NCBI GenBank assembly: GCA_040902105.1 | Contig: JBBDXW010000050.1 | Coordinates: forward strand, 41,104-105,103 | Direction of reading: 5' to 3' | DNA: 64,000 bases | Origin: IDS-8 sp040902105 | Lineage (GTDB): Bacteria > Pseudomonadota > Gammaproteobacteria > Steroidobacterales > Woeseiaceae | Part shown: positions 45,910-54,450 of the stretch, one piece after another | Layout: every line of letters starts with the position of its first letter | Position numbering within the stretch: position 1 is the stretch's first letter | The notes under the pieces: generated by a model | Database searches by the model: none | Told to the model about the DNA's origin: nothing | The model's input: only the letters and a program-made list of their open reading frames with translations | Program-made: the position numbers and the translations under genes

Positions 45910-46269
45910 ATGCCTGGATACGTCGATGGATATGTTTTACCTGTGCCCAAAAAGAACCTGGACGCTTACCGCCGCATGGCGCGTAAAGCGGCGAAGATCT
46001 GGCGCGAACACGGAGCGCTCGAAGTCCACGAATGCGTTGCCGACGACGTGAAGCCCGGCAAAGTCACGTCGTTCCCGCAAAGCGTCAAACTGAAAAAAGG
46101 TGAGACCGTCGTGTTTTCCTGGATCGTCTACAAGTCGCGCAAGCATCGCGATCAGGTCAACGAGAAGGTCATGAAGGATCCGCGTCTCGCCAAAATGGCA
46201 CCGGACGCGATGCCGTTTGACGGCATGCGCATGTTCTGGGGCGGGTTCAAGCCGATCGTCACCCTCTGA
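45910..46269 (+). CDS. DUF1428 family protein
   Basis: 119 residues, starting MPGYVDGYVLPVPKKNLDAY after a good ribosome site (GAGGAGAACC). The pattern KKNLDAYRRMARKAAKIWRE, ALEVHECVADD and the end FDGMRMFWGGFKPI is the DUF1428 signature, a dimeric alpha/beta-barrel family (E. coli YbaA relatives) without a known reaction. It is 45 bases after the DGPF gene and probably in the same transcript. A REP pair follows its stop. Confidence 0.9.
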   Translation: MPGYVDGYVLPVPKKNLDAYRRMARKAAKIWREHGALEVHECVADDVKPGKVTSFPQSVKLKKGETVVFSWIVYKSRKHRDQVNEKVMKDPRLAKMAPDAMPFDGMRMFWGGFKPIVTL

Positions 46270-46283
46270 GCATCACCGACGCC

Positions 46284-46361
46284 GTCAGGAGCCCGCCCCG
46301 CGGGCGACCGACCACCTTCGTCAATAGTCGCGCAGGTCGCCCGCAATGGCGGGCTCCTACA
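46284..46361. repeat. REP pair, one arm diverged
   Basis: The left arm GTCAGGAGCCCGCCCCGCGG (46284-46308) is altered in the loop (CCCG for CATT). The right arm AGGTCGCCCGCAATGGCGGG...CTCCTACA (46334-46361) is the standard form. It closes the DGPF/DUF1428 transcript and may act as terminator. Confidence 0.85.
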
Positions 46362-46395
46362 GCGCTTCTATAACTCATCACCCGCACAGCTGCCC

Positions 46396-46959
46396 ATGCA
46401 CCTCCCTGTTGCCGGCCCGGTTTCTTTCTCGCGCGCTGCAAATTGGCAGGCACTGGCTGCACTCGGCGTCGCGCTGGTCGTGCTCGCATACCTCGCCGAA
46501 GGCTCCTTTCCGGGACTCTTTGCTCGCGATCTGCAATGTGCAGATCGGGTCGTGGTATGGAAGGCCGCGCGCCGACTGACCCTTTACTCCGGTGACGATG
46601 CGATTGCGACCTATTCCATCTCGCTGGGGGCGAATCCGCTCGGCCATAAGACATGGCAAGGTGATTCCCGTACTCCGGAGGGTCTGTACACGCTCGATTA
46701 TCGGATTCCCGACAGCCAGTTTTACCGTGCCATTCATGTTTCCTATCCGGACGAGAACGACCTCGCTGCCGCCACGGAGGCCGATGTGCCGGCCGGCGGA
46801 AACATCATGATCCACGGCCTGCCGAACGGCCGCGGGTGGATCGGACCGCTCTACAAGTTACGGGACTGGACAGACGGCTGCATTTCGGTCACCAATCGCG
46901 AAATGGAGGAGATCTGGAGGGCCGTGCCCGACGGCACACCAATCGAAATCCATCCGTGA
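46396..46959 (+). CDS. L,D-transpeptidase (YkuD) family protein
   Basis: 187 residues. An N-terminal membrane anchor or signal (about 18-35, LAALGVALVVLAYLAEG) places the catalytic domain in the periplasm. The YkuD motif is complete: His140-Gly141 in IMIHGLPNG and catalytic Cys162 in TDGCISVTNREMEEIW. The domain starts at about 52 (VVVWKAARRLTLYSGDD). Family members form 3-3 peptidoglycan cross-links or attach proteins to peptidoglycan. The short size with no other domain fits the ErfK/YafK-like subgroup. Confidence 0.9.
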   Translation: MHLPVAGPVSFSRAANWQALAALGVALVVLAYLAEGSFPGLFARDLQCADRVVVWKAARRLTLYSGDDAIATYSISLGANPLGHKTWQGDSRTPEGLYTLDYRIPDSQFYRAIHVSYPDENDLAAATEADVPAGGNIMIHGLPNGRGWIGPLYKLRDWTDGCISVTNREMEEIWRAVPDGTPIEIHP

Positions 46960-47158
46960 CCCGGCGGGCTAGCTATTACTCGTCGCCGCGCCTTGCCAGC
47001 CACGAAAAGCCGCTCGCGAGAAGGGTCGATTATTTACGACGGGGTACACCAGTCCGTGCGCAGCCGCGAGCACTGAGCGCATGGTCCCGCTACCATAGCC
47101 CCGGGGATATGAGCGAGACTATATTCCTCTCTGTTCGGACTGATCTGCGGAAATACCC

Positions 47159-48037
47159 ATGAGCCGGATCTCCTTCACGAAGCGGATTCATCGTGTGCTT
47201 GCATCCAGCATTGCCGCCGCCATTCTCGGCACAGGTGCCTTGCCGTGGTCGGCCGATGCGCACGACTGCGAAGCCTGCGCTCACTATCTCGCCAACGAGG
47301 GCGTGATGGTGGTGCACGGCGAAACCAAGGTACTGTTCGATCCGCTGTTCAACGAGAGTTATGGCCAGTACCGGCTTGTCCCGGAAGAGATGCGCCGTGC
47401 CCTGATAGCCGGTGAACCGCCGTGGGACGGCGTGGATGCCGTATTTGTCAGTCACTATCACGACGATCATTTTTCACCGATTGAAATGGTGAAATTCCTG
47501 CGCGCACGGCGCGACATTCGCCTCTATGCACCGAAACAGGCGGTGGCGGCACTGCGCGACGTGACCGATATCAGAGATAAAGCGTTGTTCGGGCGTATAA
47601 CTGCAATCGCGCTCGATTACGGCGATGCTCCCCGGCAGTTCGAGCTTCCTGGACTGCTGATCGAAGCCGTACGGATCCCTCACACGGGCTGGCCTGCAAG
47701 CCAGGCCGACGTAGAGAACATCGCCTGGCGCATTACACTGAACGAGGCAACTACGGTGGTTCACCTTGGCGACGCTGATACCGGGGACCTGCACTTCGAG
47801 CGGGACGAAGTTTACTGGGCCAGTCGGCAGCCGGACATGGCATTTCCGCCTTACTGGTTCTTTCTGTCGGAAAGCGGTATGTCCGTGCTCGCGGAACGAT
47901 TGCGCCCGTTGCATGCAGTCGGCATCCACGTTCCGGTAACCGTGCCGGAGGATGCCGCCGAACGTGAGCCCGGGTTGCGGGAGGTCGATCTGTTCACGCG
48001 GCCCGGGGAGACTCGCGAGATCGCCCGGCGGCAATGA
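47159..48037 (+). CDS. Exported metallo-beta-lactamase-fold hydrolase
   Basis: 292 residues with an N-terminal signal sequence (VLASSIAAAILGTGALPWSADA). The metal-site motif HYHDDH gives His99, His101, Asp103 and His104; further ligands are likely in IPHTGW and VVHLGDADTGDLHF. The overall pattern (VMVVHGETKVLFDPLF...) is the UlaG/RomA-like (lactamase_B_2/3) subgroup rather than true beta-lactamases. A DCEACAHY cysteine pair follows the signal. The substrate is not assignable. About 200 bases upstream hold no gene. Confidence 0.85.
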   Translation: MSRISFTKRIHRVLASSIAAAILGTGALPWSADAHDCEACAHYLANEGVMVVHGETKVLFDPLFNESYGQYRLVPEEMRRALIAGEPPWDGVDAVFVSHYHDDHFSPIEMVKFLRARRDIRLYAPKQAVAALRDVTDIRDKALFGRITAIALDYGDAPRQFELPGLLIEAVRIPHTGWPASQADVENIAWRITLNEATTVVHLGDADTGDLHFERDEVYWASRQPDMAFPPYWFFLSESGMSVLAERLRPLHAVGIHVPVTVPEDAAEREPGLREVDLFTRPGETREIARRQ

Positions 48038-48065
48038 CGCGCGATTTCCGCAAAGAGAGAACATT

Positions 48066-48683
48066 TTGAATACCTTTCTTGTCGCGCTGGAGCTTACCGG
48101 GACGTTCGTGTTCGCGATCAGCGGCGCGACGGTCGGCGTCCGCCAGCGGCTCGACCTGTTTGGCGTGCTGGTGCTGTCGTTTGCCGCAGCAACGGCAGGC
48201 GGGATTGCGCGCGATGTCCTGATCGGCGCCGTCCCGCCGGCAGCGTTGCTCGACTGGCGTTATCTCGCTGTTGCCTGCCTTGCAGGCTTGATCACTTTCT
48301 ACCGTTATTCTCTGATCGAACGCCTGCACCATCCCGTGCAGATGTTCGATGCGGCCGGTCTTGCGTTGTTCGCGGTTACCGGCGCACTGAAGGCGCTGTC
48401 GTTCGGACTCGCGCCGATCACCGCGATTTTGCTCGGCATGCTCTCTGGTATCGGCGGCGGCATTGCCCGCGACATGCTGGTCGCGCAGGTTCCGGTGGTA
48501 TTGCGCGCCGAACTTTACGCGGTCGCGGCGTTGGCGGGCGCGGCCGTGGTCGTCATCGGCGACCGGTTCGAGCTGCCGCAAATTCCCGTGTTGCTCTCGG
48601 GCGCATTGCTCTGTTTCGGCCTTCGATTCATGGCGATTCGCTTCGACTGGCGACTGCCCATTGCGCAGCACCGCGAATCATAG
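48066..48683 (+). CDS. TRIC/UPF0126 family cation channel (YicG-like)
   Basis: 205 residues from a TTG at 48066 (LNTFLVALELTGTFVFAISG), preceded by AAAGAGAG; no ATG is available in frame nearby. The protein consists of two repeats of three TMs plus a seventh, each repeat with the glycine-rich kink: GGIARDVLIGAVPP in the first and GIGGGIARDMLVAQVP in the second. This is the bacterial homologue of TRIC potassium channels. It begins 28 bases after the lactamase-fold gene and is probably co-transcribed. Confidence 0.88.
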   Translation: MNTFLVALELTGTFVFAISGATVGVRQRLDLFGVLVLSFAAATAGGIARDVLIGAVPPAALLDWRYLAVACLAGLITFYRYSLIERLHHPVQMFDAAGLALFAVTGALKALSFGLAPITAILLGMLSGIGGGIARDMLVAQVPVVLRAELYAVAALAGAAVVVIGDRFELPQIPVLLSGALLCFGLRFMAIRFDWRLPIAQHRES

Positions 48684-48800
48684 GCAGGTTGCACGCTCAC
48701 GCTGAATCCGCACCTGGACCGCAAGGGCGCCGGGAGCGGAGGTCAGCCGCGACCAGCGCATTCTTATCGACAAGGTGACGGATTTACGCGGACGAGCCGT

Positions 48801-49145
48801 TCAAACGTCCAGTTGCCTGACCGGTCGAACTTCAACGCTGCCGACGCGCGCCGCCGGAATCTTCGATGCCAACTGGATGGCTTCATTCAGATCCCTGGAC
48901 TCAACCAGGTAAAATCCGGCCAGCTGCTCTTTGGTCTCCGCGAATGGGCCGTCTGTGATGGAGACATTGCCGTTGCGAACCCGCACGGTCGTTGCTGTCT
49001 GAACGGATTCCAGTGCTTCGGCGGCGATGCGGTGCCCGCTCTCGCCGAGGGACTGGTCGTACTCGTGGCATTCGCGGTCCTCGGGGCTGTCGGGCATGGA
49101 GTGGAGCTTCGCTTCGTCGCTGTAGACGAGACACAGATATTTCAT
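48801..49145 (-). CDS. DGPF/YCII-domain protein 2
   Basis: 114 residues starting MKYLCLVYSDEAKLHSMPDS. It carries ITDGPFAETKEQLAGFYLVE, nearly identical to the first DGPF protein in the motif, then SRDLNEAIQLASKIPAARVG. It is transcribed away from the sigma factor gene. A GAGGAA ribosome site lies upstream of the ATG. The promoter candidate TGTCGA-N17-CGAC is 37-63 bases upstream of the start. Confidence 0.9.
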   Translation of the reverse strand: MKYLCLVYSDEAKLHSMPDSPEDRECHEYDQSLGESGHRIAAEALESVQTATTVRVRNGNVSITDGPFAETKEQLAGFYLVESRDLNEAIQLASKIPAARVGSVEVRPVRQLDV

Positions 49146-49181
49146 GATTTCCTCCGGATCCTTGGCTCTGGTTAAAGGATA

Positions 49182-49208
49182 GTCGTTTTGTGCCAGGCGA
49201 AATCGACA
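49182..49208 (-). promoter_or_regulatory. Candidate ECF42 promoter before the second DGPF gene
   Basis: Read on the minus strand: TGTCGA (49208-49203), a 17-base spacer beginning TTTCGCC, and CGAC (49185-49182). It is the same hexamer, spacer length and -10 core as the promoter at 45403-45429, and even the bases after the hexamer (TTT) agree. Confidence 0.65.
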
Positions 49209-49307
49209 GGATGGCTGCAACGAATCGCCCTGGAGTATGGTCAGTAGCTCAGGCCGGCCACGCTATACAATAAGTGCCGTACTGACAATCAGCCAGAAGG
49301 AAGCCGA

Positions 49308-49655
49308 ATGGTCTACAAGGGAAGCTGCCACTGCGGTCAGGTGGCGTTCGAGGCCGAGGGCGAGCTACAAGACGTCATCGACTGCAACTGTTCGATCTGT
49401 TTGCGCAAAGGGGCGCTGCTGTGGGCCGTTCCACGGCAACAGTTCCGCCTGCTCACATCGACCGACAATCTCAGCACCTACAGGTTCAACAAGCATGCCA
49501 TAGGGCACAATTTCTGCTCCAACTGCGGCATGCACCCGTACGCCGAAGGGAAGGACCGTTCCGGAACGGAATTTGTCATGGTCAATGCGCGCTGCCTGGA
49601 AGGGGTCGACCCGGACTCTCTCACGGTGCAGCACTTCGACGGGCGCTCACTGTGA
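49308..49655 (+). CDS. GFA/CENP-V family zinc protein
   Basis: 115 residues. The three zinc-binding cysteine groups of the family are visible: GSCHCGQV at the N-terminus, DCNCSICLRKGALLWAVP and FCSNCGMHPYAEGK. Members include the so-called glutathione-dependent formaldehyde-activating enzymes, though for most the activity is unproven. An AGAAGGAAG ribosome site precedes the ATG. It stands 70 bases upstream of the sigma factor gene in the same direction and is a common member of ECF42 neighbourhoods. Confidence 0.9.
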   Translation: MVYKGSCHCGQVAFEAEGELQDVIDCNCSICLRKGALLWAVPRQQFRLLTSTDNLSTYRFNKHAIGHNFCSNCGMHPYAEGKDRSGTEFVMVNARCLEGVDPDSLTVQHFDGRSL

Positions 49656-49725
49656 CGTACGGCGCCTCCGGGGCCAGATTGTGTCGCCGGCGACGTCGGC
49701 TTGCGGTCCCGGCGGACGAAAGCCT

Positions 49726-50979
49726 GTGAACGACACCGGAAACCTGCGCGCAACGCTTGACGCCGTCTACCGGACCGAGTCGCGTGCGGTGCTTGCCACC
49801 CTGATCCGGCTACTGGGGGGTTTCGAGCCCGCCGAAGAAGCCCTGCACGATGCATTCGCCGCCGCCATGGAACAATGGCCGCGTGACGGCGTCCCCGAGA
49901 ATCCGCGCGCGTGGCTGATCTCCGCGGGACGCTTCAAGGCCATCGACCGGATCCGCCGCAGCGCCCGCTTCAGGACGGTACAGGGAGAACTCGCCGTACA
50001 GATGGAGGGCAATGCCGGCGATGAAGAACAGCCTGAGGTGGACGAAGTCCAGGACGACCGGCTGCGCCTGATTTTCACCTGCTGCCACCCGGCGTTGCCG
50101 GCCGATGCACAGGTGGCGCTGACCTTGCGCGAGGTGTGCGGCCTTACGACCGAGGAAATAGCAAGCGCATTCCTCACGGTGCCCTCGACGATTGCGCAGC
50201 GGATCGTGCGCGCTAAACGCAAGATCCGCGATGCGGGCATTCCCTACGAGGTACCGTCACAGGCCGACCTGCCGGACCGGCTCGACAACGTGCTGCGCGT
50301 GGTCTACCTGGTGTACAACGAGGGCTATTCCGCGTCGGCCGGCGAATCGCTGACGCGTGCGGACATTTCGGCCGAAGCGATTCGCCTGGGCAAGCTGCTT
50401 GTCGCGCTATTGCCGGAGCCCGAAGCGGTAGGCCTGCTGGCGCTCATGTTGCTCAACGATTCACGCCGCGCTGCCCGTTGTTCGCCGGACGGCGAGCTGA
50501 TACTGCTGGACGAGCAGGACAGGTCGCTATGGAACCGCGAACAGATCGAGGAAGGATCGGCGCTGGTGACCCGGGCGCTCATGTCGCGCCGCTTCGGTCC
50601 ATACACACTACAGGCCGCCATCACAGCGGTGCATGCCGGGGCTGCAAATGCTGCCTCGACGGACTGGGCGGAAATCGTCGGCCTGTACCGGGTGCTCATG
50701 CGGATCGGCGCGTCGCCGGTGGTCGAGCTCAATCATGCCGTCGCGGTGGCGATGCTCGAAGGTCCTGAGGCCGGCCTCGCGCTGATCGACGCAATCCTCG
50801 CCCGCGGCGATCTGACTGACTATCACCTCGCGCACTCGGCGCAAGCCGATCTGAACCGCAGGCTGGGCAGAACGGAGGACGCGCGAGCCGCCTACGAGCG
50901 TGCCTTGAGTCTCGTCAAACAGCAGCCCGAACGCCGGTTTATCGAGCGACGGCTGGCGGAGATGTCCGCGGCGCAATAG
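49726..50979 (+). CDS. ECF42-type RNA polymerase sigma factor with C-terminal extension
   Basis: 417 residues from a GTG at 49726. Region 2 is at about 10-80 (LGGFEPAEEALHDAFAAAME, NPRAWLISAGRFKAIDRIRR) and region 4 at about 115-175 (LTLREVCGLTTEEIASAF, APSTIAQRI-type helix-turn-helix). A long C-terminal domain of about 240 residues begins LPDRLDNVLRVVYLVYNEGY and continues with TPR-like helices (SADLNRRLGRTEDARAAYER). This fused domain replaces a classical anti-sigma factor in the ECF42 group, and none is encoded nearby. With two DGPF genes carrying matching promoters within 4.5 kb, the regulon assignment is well supported. The inducing signal is unknown. Confidence 0.92.
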   Translation: MNDTGNLRATLDAVYRTESRAVLATLIRLLGGFEPAEEALHDAFAAAMEQWPRDGVPENPRAWLISAGRFKAIDRIRRSARFRTVQGELAVQMEGNAGDEEQPEVDEVQDDRLRLIFTCCHPALPADAQVALTLREVCGLTTEEIASAFLTVPSTIAQRIVRAKRKIRDAGIPYEVPSQADLPDRLDNVLRVVYLVYNEGYSASAGESLTRADISAEAIRLGKLLVALLPEPEAVGLLALMLLNDSRRAARCSPDGELILLDEQDRSLWNREQIEEGSALVTRALMSRRFGPYTLQAAITAVHAGAANAASTDWAEIVGLYRVLMRIGASPVVELNHAVAVAMLEGPEAGLALIDAILARGDLTDYHLAHSAQADLNRRLGRTEDARAAYERALSLVKQQPERRFIERRLAEMSAAQ

Positions 50980-50991
50980 CCGCGTTCAAAA

Positions 50992-51144
50992 ATGTCTCGT
51001 TCGTCGCTCAAATTTTCTGCGATCGCCGCCGCGTTTTCGGCAGCGACGACTTTCCTGCTGTGGTTGCTACCCCGGATGTATGAAGCTTCATCGGGGTTTG
51101 AGCAGTCTATTGCGTTGCCCGCGCTCCTCAACAAAGCGTTATGA
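50992..51144 (+). CDS. Possible 50-residue membrane peptide
   Basis: A short frame, MSRSSLKFSAIAAAFSAATT followed by FLLWLLPRMYEASSGFEQSI, has one hydrophobic segment (about 9-26) and a soluble tail. It begins 13 bases after the sigma factor stop and ends 22 bases before the CPBP gene. The pattern could be a real small protein or the N-terminus of a longer membrane protein truncated by a deletion. No strong ribosome site. Confidence 0.35.
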   Translation: MSRSSLKFSAIAAAFSAATTFLLWLLPRMYEASSGFEQSIALPALLNKAL

Positions 51145-51166
51145 GTTTAATCAAGAGTAGTCGCAG

Positions 51167-51880
51167 ATGGAGTCCTTGATTGGGACTGCGATCTTTGCAG
51201 CAGCCTGCTTTCTTATCTTTCTTTGCTTCAAATGGCTCGATAAGCGACTTCTGCTCGGATTCGGGATCCTGTTTGCCGCATATATTGGCATCGACGATGT
51301 ACTGACTGGTTTGCCTTCGCTTGTTCCTGCCTTGAGACAAATGCCCGGCCAGTGGAACTGGGCTGGAAAGATTCTCAGTCTCATTTTTTCTTTTATTGTT
51401 ATCTTTACCCTTCAGATTGACAAAACAGCAACAGGCCTGACCCTGAAGCTGGTAAATCTCAACAAGTCGCTCATCGCCCTGCTCATTCTGACGTTGATAA
51501 GTTTCTCAATCGGTTTCATCTTCAAGCCGGAACTCCCTGACGCAGAGACAATTGCTTTCCAGGCATTGATGCCGGGATTGGCAGAAGAAATCGCTTATCG
51601 TGGCATCGCTCCGGCGTTGTTGCTTGGCCTCATCAGATTCAAGCCAGCGCCGCGTGAAATACCCTGGGTGGTCGTTCTCATCACGGGCATCTCCTTCGGC
51701 ATCTGGCACGGCATCAGCTATTCCGACTCCAGCCTCTCCTTCGATATTATGTCGGCCGTTTTTCCGCTTCTTGGCGGCATTGCCTATGGCTGGTTGCGCT
51801 TCTATAGTGGCAGTCTGCTATTGCCTGTCATTGCGCACGGCTTGGGCAACAACGTCTTTTACTTATGGAGTCTCGTGTAA
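51167..51880 (+). CDS. CPBP-family intramembrane metalloprotease
   Basis: 237 residues, about seven or eight TMs. The ABI/CPBP motifs are present: motif 1 EEIAYRG (double Glu, near residue 142), motif 2 FGIWHG and motif 3 HGLGNNVFY. Relatives (Rce1-like, bacteriocin self-immunity proteins) cleave or protect within the membrane. Base composition is visibly more AT-rich than the flanking genes (runs such as TTTTTTCTTTTATTGTTATC), suggesting acquisition from elsewhere. About 190 bases without a gene follow. Confidence 0.85.
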   Translation: MESLIGTAIFAAACFLIFLCFKWLDKRLLLGFGILFAAYIGIDDVLTGLPSLVPALRQMPGQWNWAGKILSLIFSFIVIFTLQIDKTATGLTLKLVNLNKSLIALLILTLISFSIGFIFKPELPDAETIAFQALMPGLAEEIAYRGIAPALLLGLIRFKPAPREIPWVVVLITGISFGIWHGISYSDSSLSFDIMSAVFPLLGGIAYGWLRFYSGSLLLPVIAHGLGNNVFYLWSLV

Positions 51881-52070
51881 ACGCATAGCAATTCATTCAG
51901 GCTGAAGCCGCCTTGCGGCTCGGCTTGATTCATAAGCCAGGTTCCACACAATGAGTCACGCCGGAAGTGGTATGACAGCAATTGGCGACGATTTGCCGCA
52001 GTATCCTGATGCAGGTCCGACCGCCGACAGACCTTGAAGAGGACGCACCAGCCCGCAAAGGACGCGCTCG

Positions 52071-52787
52071 ATGGAATATCGCAAAATGGTCATTGCCGGC
52101 GGAGCCAGTTTCATCATCGGAGCGCTGGCGTTCGTGTTCGTCTTCAGCTACCTGGCTGCGAATTTCAGCTACCCCGACATTCTCGATGGCAGCGCCGCAG
52201 ACGTTCTTCCACGACTTCGCGAGGGCGGCTCGGTCATGAGAGCTGTCTGGGCCGTGTATGCGTTTCTTCCTTTGCTTTTGGTGCCCGGCGCTGTCGGGGC
52301 TTACTTTGCCTGCCCGTCGAGTCGCGCCCGGATGACCCTCGCGCTGGTCGTCGCTTCATTGGGCGCTTTGGCCATGTGCCTCGGATTGATGCGCTGGCCC
52401 AGCATCCATTGGGCCTTGGCGGAAGCCTATTCGCATGCAGGCGCAGGGACGAAGAGCAGCCTTGACGCCGTCTTCAGCGGAATGAATGTCTACATCGGCA
52501 ACTACATTGGAGAGTTTCTGGGGGAGACGATGCTGGCGGCCTTTTTCCTGCTTTCAGGACTGTCCATGCTTGAAGAGGCTCGGTTCCCGAAATGGCTTGG
52601 TTGGTCGGGAGTCGGTTTTTCGTTTCTATTCCTGATCGGAGCATTTCGCAATGCTACAGGTGCGGTGCAGGTCATCGCGGACATTAACAATGGTCTCCTG
52701 CCTCTTTGGATGATCGTGATGGGAGCAGCATTGATCTGGTATTCCAGAGGCCCCGGCCCGATCGGCGACGCCCGACAGGCTCAATGA
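52071..52787 (+). CDS. DUF4386-like multi-pass membrane protein
   Basis: 238 residues with about six TMs (for example GASFIIGALAFVFVFSYLAA, VYAFLPLLLVPGAVGAYFA, LALVVASLGALAMCLGLMRW, WLGWSGVGFSFLFLIGAF). RWPSIHWALA and IGNYIGEFLGE are the loops that resemble DUF4386 proteins. Function unknown. The EamA gene starts 4 bases after the stop, so the two are translationally close. Confidence 0.65.
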   Translation: MEYRKMVIAGGASFIIGALAFVFVFSYLAANFSYPDILDGSAADVLPRLREGGSVMRAVWAVYAFLPLLLVPGAVGAYFACPSSRARMTLALVVASLGALAMCLGLMRWPSIHWALAEAYSHAGAGTKSSLDAVFSGMNVYIGNYIGEFLGETMLAAFFLLSGLSMLEEARFPKWLGWSGVGFSFLFLIGAFRNATGAVQVIADINNGLLPLWMIVMGAALIWYSRGPGPIGDARQAQ

Positions 52788-52791
52788 CGGT

Positions 52792-53670
52792 ATGTCGTAT
52801 ACGCGCCTGATTGCACTGACAGTGCTTGCCATGATGGCGTTTGCAGGCAATTCGCTGCTCTGTCGGATGGCGCTCAAGTACACCAGCGTTGATGCAGCAA
52901 GCTTCACGACAATTCGAGTGATTTCCGGAGCCATGATGCTTTGGTTGATTGTGCATGTGCGTCGCGGCACTCATACCGGCACCGCGGGCAGCTGGACGTC
53001 CGCATTTGCGTTGTTTGCCTATGCAGCCGGTTTTTCCTTCGCCTATGTGAGCCTCCCTGCCGCATCCGGTGCCCTGATACTTTTTGGCGCGGTCCAGGCA
53101 ACGATGATCGGCTATGGTCTTTGGGCGGGTGAGCGCCTGCGACCTTTGCAGATTGTCGGTCTGGTGCTCGCTATGGGAGGTCTGGTCGGCCTGCTTCTGC
53201 CCGGGCTCTCCGCTCCGCCACTGTCTGGTTCCATCTTGATGTTCGGCGCGGGGGTTGCATGGGGCGTCTATTCCTTACGTGGAAAAGGTGCAGGCGATCC
53301 CCTTGCGGAAACGGCAGGAAACTTCTTGCGGGCTGTTCCTGTTGCTGTTGCATTGAGCGTGCTGATGCTAAGTGAAATCTCTGTGGATAGTGCCGGAATC
53401 TGGTACGCGGTTTCATCGGGTGCACTGGCTTCCGGAATAGGCTACGCCATCTGGTACACAGCGTTACCTGCTTTGAAGGCCACTAATGCTGCGACAGTGC
53501 AACTCAGTGTTCCGGTCATTGCCGCGTTGGGTGGCATCGTGTTCCTGGCGGAGCCCATAACGCTGCGCCTGGTTTTGGCGTCCGTCGCTGTTCTCGGTGG
53601 GATCGCGCTTGTGATCAGCCGGAAGGAACATGCCGATGCCGCGCCAGCGGAAAGTGCGTCGCGGCAGTGA
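52792..53670 (+). CDS. EamA/DMT-superfamily metabolite exporter
   Basis: 292 residues with ten TMs in two EamA repeats of five: MMAFAGNSLLCRMALKYTSV opens the first, and AGVAWGVYSLRGKGAGDPL the second. The repeat-ending signature VPVIAALGGIVFLAEPITLR is typical. These proteins usually export small metabolites or amino acids across the inner membrane. The short hydrophilic tail (ISRKEHADAAPAESASRQ) fits. The gene is coupled to the upstream membrane protein. Confidence 0.88.
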   Translation: MSYTRLIALTVLAMMAFAGNSLLCRMALKYTSVDAASFTTIRVISGAMMLWLIVHVRRGTHTGTAGSWTSAFALFAYAAGFSFAYVSLPAASGALILFGAVQATMIGYGLWAGERLRPLQIVGLVLAMGGLVGLLLPGLSAPPLSGSILMFGAGVAWGVYSLRGKGAGDPLAETAGNFLRAVPVAVALSVLMLSEISVDSAGIWYAVSSGALASGIGYAIWYTALPALKATNAATVQLSVPVIAALGGIVFLAEPITLRLVLASVAVLGGIALVISRKEHADAAPAESASRQ

Positions 53671-53692
53671 GCCAGGTCGTTACGCCGCGGAG

Positions 53693-53950
53693 TCAGCCAT
53701 CGCTTGCCGCGTCATAACTGAATACGTCCTCCAGCCCGACTGCGAATACCGTGGCGATCCGGAACGCGACTTCCAGTGAGGGCGAATAGCGATCGTTCTC
53801 GATCGCAATAACCGTCTGTCGCGTCACGCCTACCCGTTCCGCCAGGGCCTGCTGCGTCATCTGGCCCGCTTCCAGCCGCAATTGCCGTATGCGATTGGTG
53901 ATGCGCGGTTTGCCCTTGCCCAAGTCAGGCGCCCCGGCGGTAGTAAACAA
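53693..53950 (-). CDS. Xre-family helix-turn-helix regulator
   Basis: 85 residues. The DNA-binding domain is at about 18-70: ITNRIRQLRLEAGQMTQQAL, ERVGVTRQTVIAIENDRY and EVAFRIATVFAVGLEDVFSY. This small YozG/Cro-like type typically represses its own operon. The ATG at 53950 lies inside the last codons of the upstream membrane gene (26-base overlap), implying translational coupling. The duplicated 20-bp element at 54451-54491 upstream of that gene is a plausible operator. Confidence 0.88.
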   Translation of the reverse strand: MFTTAGAPDLGKGKPRITNRIRQLRLEAGQMTQQALAERVGVTRQTVIAIENDRYSPSLEVAFRIATVFAVGLEDVFSYDAASDG

Positions 53951-54425
53951 GCTGGCTGACGTACTTGCCGATCTCGGAAACGGTCAGCGAAAACAGCAAC
54001 AGATTGGCCGTGACGAAATGGGAGCTGCTCAGTAATTCTGTCAGCCCGGAATGAGGGCTCACCACCGATTCCATCAGCGAGTTCAGAGCGATATGGCCGA
54101 TGGTAAAGGCGACGCCGATGCCCAGCAGCAAACCGCCCACGCGCTCGCCCTTAAGGTCGATCAGGCGATCGCGTTCGTCCTCACTCTCCCCGGCATCCCG
54201 CGGTGACCGCGCCGCGATCACTGCATGAAAGACGATTTCGACGATAATAAAAAATATCGTCAGGCTGACCGCGAGCTTGCCGAGCGCGACGAGATTGACG
54301 GTGCCGGCGCCGAGCATCTCGACCACCGTCCAGAAATAGAGGGCCGCCACCACGCTGACCGCAACCAGGGTTCCGCAGATGCTTTTTTCCCTGAACGACA
54401 TGTCGGACATCACAGCGCTCTCCAT
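53925..54425 (-). CDS. Four-TM membrane protein (DUF2178-like) coupled to the Xre regulator
   Basis: 166 residues (an alternative ATG five codons later gives MSDMSFREKS). Four predicted TMs: SICGTLVAVSVVAALYFWTV, LVALGKLAVSLTIFFIIVEI, LLLGIGVAFTIGHIAL and VTANLLLFSLTVSEIGKYVS. An acidic loop with DERDRLIDLKGERVGG between TM2 and TM3 is the conserved feature of the family. Such proteins are regularly paired with a small Xre regulator. Function unknown. Confidence 0.75.
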   Translation of the reverse strand: MESAVMSDMSFREKSICGTLVAVSVVAALYFWTVVEMLGAGTVNLVALGKLAVSLTIFFIIVEIVFHAVIAARSPRDAGESEDERDRLIDLKGERVGGLLLGIGVAFTIGHIALNSLMESVVSPHSGLTELLSSSHFVTANLLLFSLTVSEIGKYVSQLVYYRRGA

Positions 54426-54450
54426 TGCCGAAACAACATTAGGGCCAGGA

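Noticed and set aside
46960..47158. Possible RNA gene or regulator in the gap before the lactamase-fold gene
   Set aside because: About 200 bases with no conserved structure, repeat or promoter that I can support.
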